A stretch of 32,279 nucleotides of DNA from Lachnospiraceae bacterium (GTDB lineage Bacteria; Bacillota; Clostridia; Lachnospirales; Lachnospiraceae), in the NCBI GenBank assembly GCA_910575445.1, contig CAJTFW010000018.1, forward strand, positions 1-32,279. Direction: 5' to 3'. Below the pieces are notes generated by a model. It had not been told where the DNA came from. It did no database searches and worked only from the letters and a program-made list of their open reading frames with translations. Shown piece by piece: positions 32,062 through 32,279 of this stretch. The position numbers and the translations under genes were made by a program. Position 1 is the first letter of the stretch; every line of letters begins with the position of its first letter.

Positions 32062-32279
32062 TATAGAGGACGCTAGGACGGGAGGGGAGTAGGTTCCCCA
32101 AAGACCCCGCTCGCGCTTAATGAACGCCTATAGCGGTACTAAATTCGCACTGCGCGTAACCGCTTGCGCTCATTAAGTGCCGATGGCCAATGTGGTCAAC
32201 TTAAGCGTTACTTTTTGTTTTGCACTTTGCTAACAAAAGTAATTCATATTTTGATGATATACCTCTTGCTATTTTTTTT
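32062..32279 (-). repeat. Right copy of window-flanking inverted repeat
   Basis: This is the reverse complement of the left-end repeat but without the 198-bp insert. Its outer 92 bp (before a longer terminal T-run) are identical to positions 1-92, and its inner 123 bp aligns without gaps to 291-413. The inner part can fold on itself: GCGCTTAATGAACGC (32113) pairs with GCGCTCATTAAGTGC (32166), with an inner GCGGT/ACCGC pairing. It lies 28 bp after the last gene and may act as its terminator. Confidence 0.9.

Noticed and set aside
1-32279. Integrative element or prophage spanning the window
   Set aside because: There is no integrase, relaxase, transposase, phage structural gene, tRNA-associated attachment site or direct repeat at the ends; the genes are ordinary metabolic and envelope functions.

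Overview
The window looks like a chromosomal segment from a low-to-mid-GC, endospore-lineage Clostridia, most likely a Lachnospiraceae gut anaerobe. The reasons are the A/G-rich purine leaders with strong GGAGG ribosome binding sites, a GerMN-type lipoprotein, a YqeG phosphatase, and the DUF4358-MBOAT-DHHW and DUF4867 families, all typical of that group. There are no phage, plasmid, tRNA, rRNA or CRISPR features and no recombinase. The window starts and ends in two oppositely oriented copies of the same ~215 bp repeat. The outermost 92 bp are identical, and the left copy carries an extra 198 bp fold-back insert. This most simply means an assembly contig that stops inside a dispersed repeat at each end, although an inverted-repeat-bounded segment cannot be excluded from the sequence alone.

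Layout. (1) 414-3588: yqeG, a GerMN-domain lipoprotein and a two-gene chromate transporter. (2) 3593-8567: a LacI-type repressor divergent from xylB, a cupin-like DUF4867 gene and an L-fucose/arabinose-type isomerase, with two identical 12-bp operators in the divergent promoter region. (3) 8603-18063: a sugar-sensing and import cluster. It holds a membrane-anchored sugar-binding protein, a LytS/YesM-type kinase, a YesN-type AraC response regulator and a second binding lipoprotein, then the transporter xylF-xylG-xylH, whose leader carries candidate regulator sites. (4) 18209-19393: an HPr-like phosphocarrier and an Rpn-like orphan. (5) 19438-22364: DUF4358 lipoprotein, MBOAT acyltransferase and DHHW protein, a likely cell-surface polymer acylation operon. 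(6) 22509-26044: a MacAB/YknXYZ-like efflux system. (7) 26187-32033: an OmpR-type regulator and kinase, an ATPase and FtsX permease pair, and an unrecognised secreted protein. The last two units sit behind near-identical promoters with a BceR-like operator.

How the parts work together. Regions 2 and 3 form one pentose module. Extracellular sugar would be sensed by the binding proteins and kinase, imported by XylFGH, isomerised to a ketopentose by the FucI-like enzyme (possibly helped by the cupin protein), and phosphorylated by XylB into the pentose phosphate pathway. The LacI repressor gives a second, probably intracellular, control layer. A classical xylose isomerase (xylA) is absent here, so the true substrate may be xylose with xylA elsewhere or another aldopentose. 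Region 7 looks like a self-contained envelope-stress or antimicrobial-peptide response whose regulon includes a new secreted protein. All functions are read from motifs and context; no database search was run.
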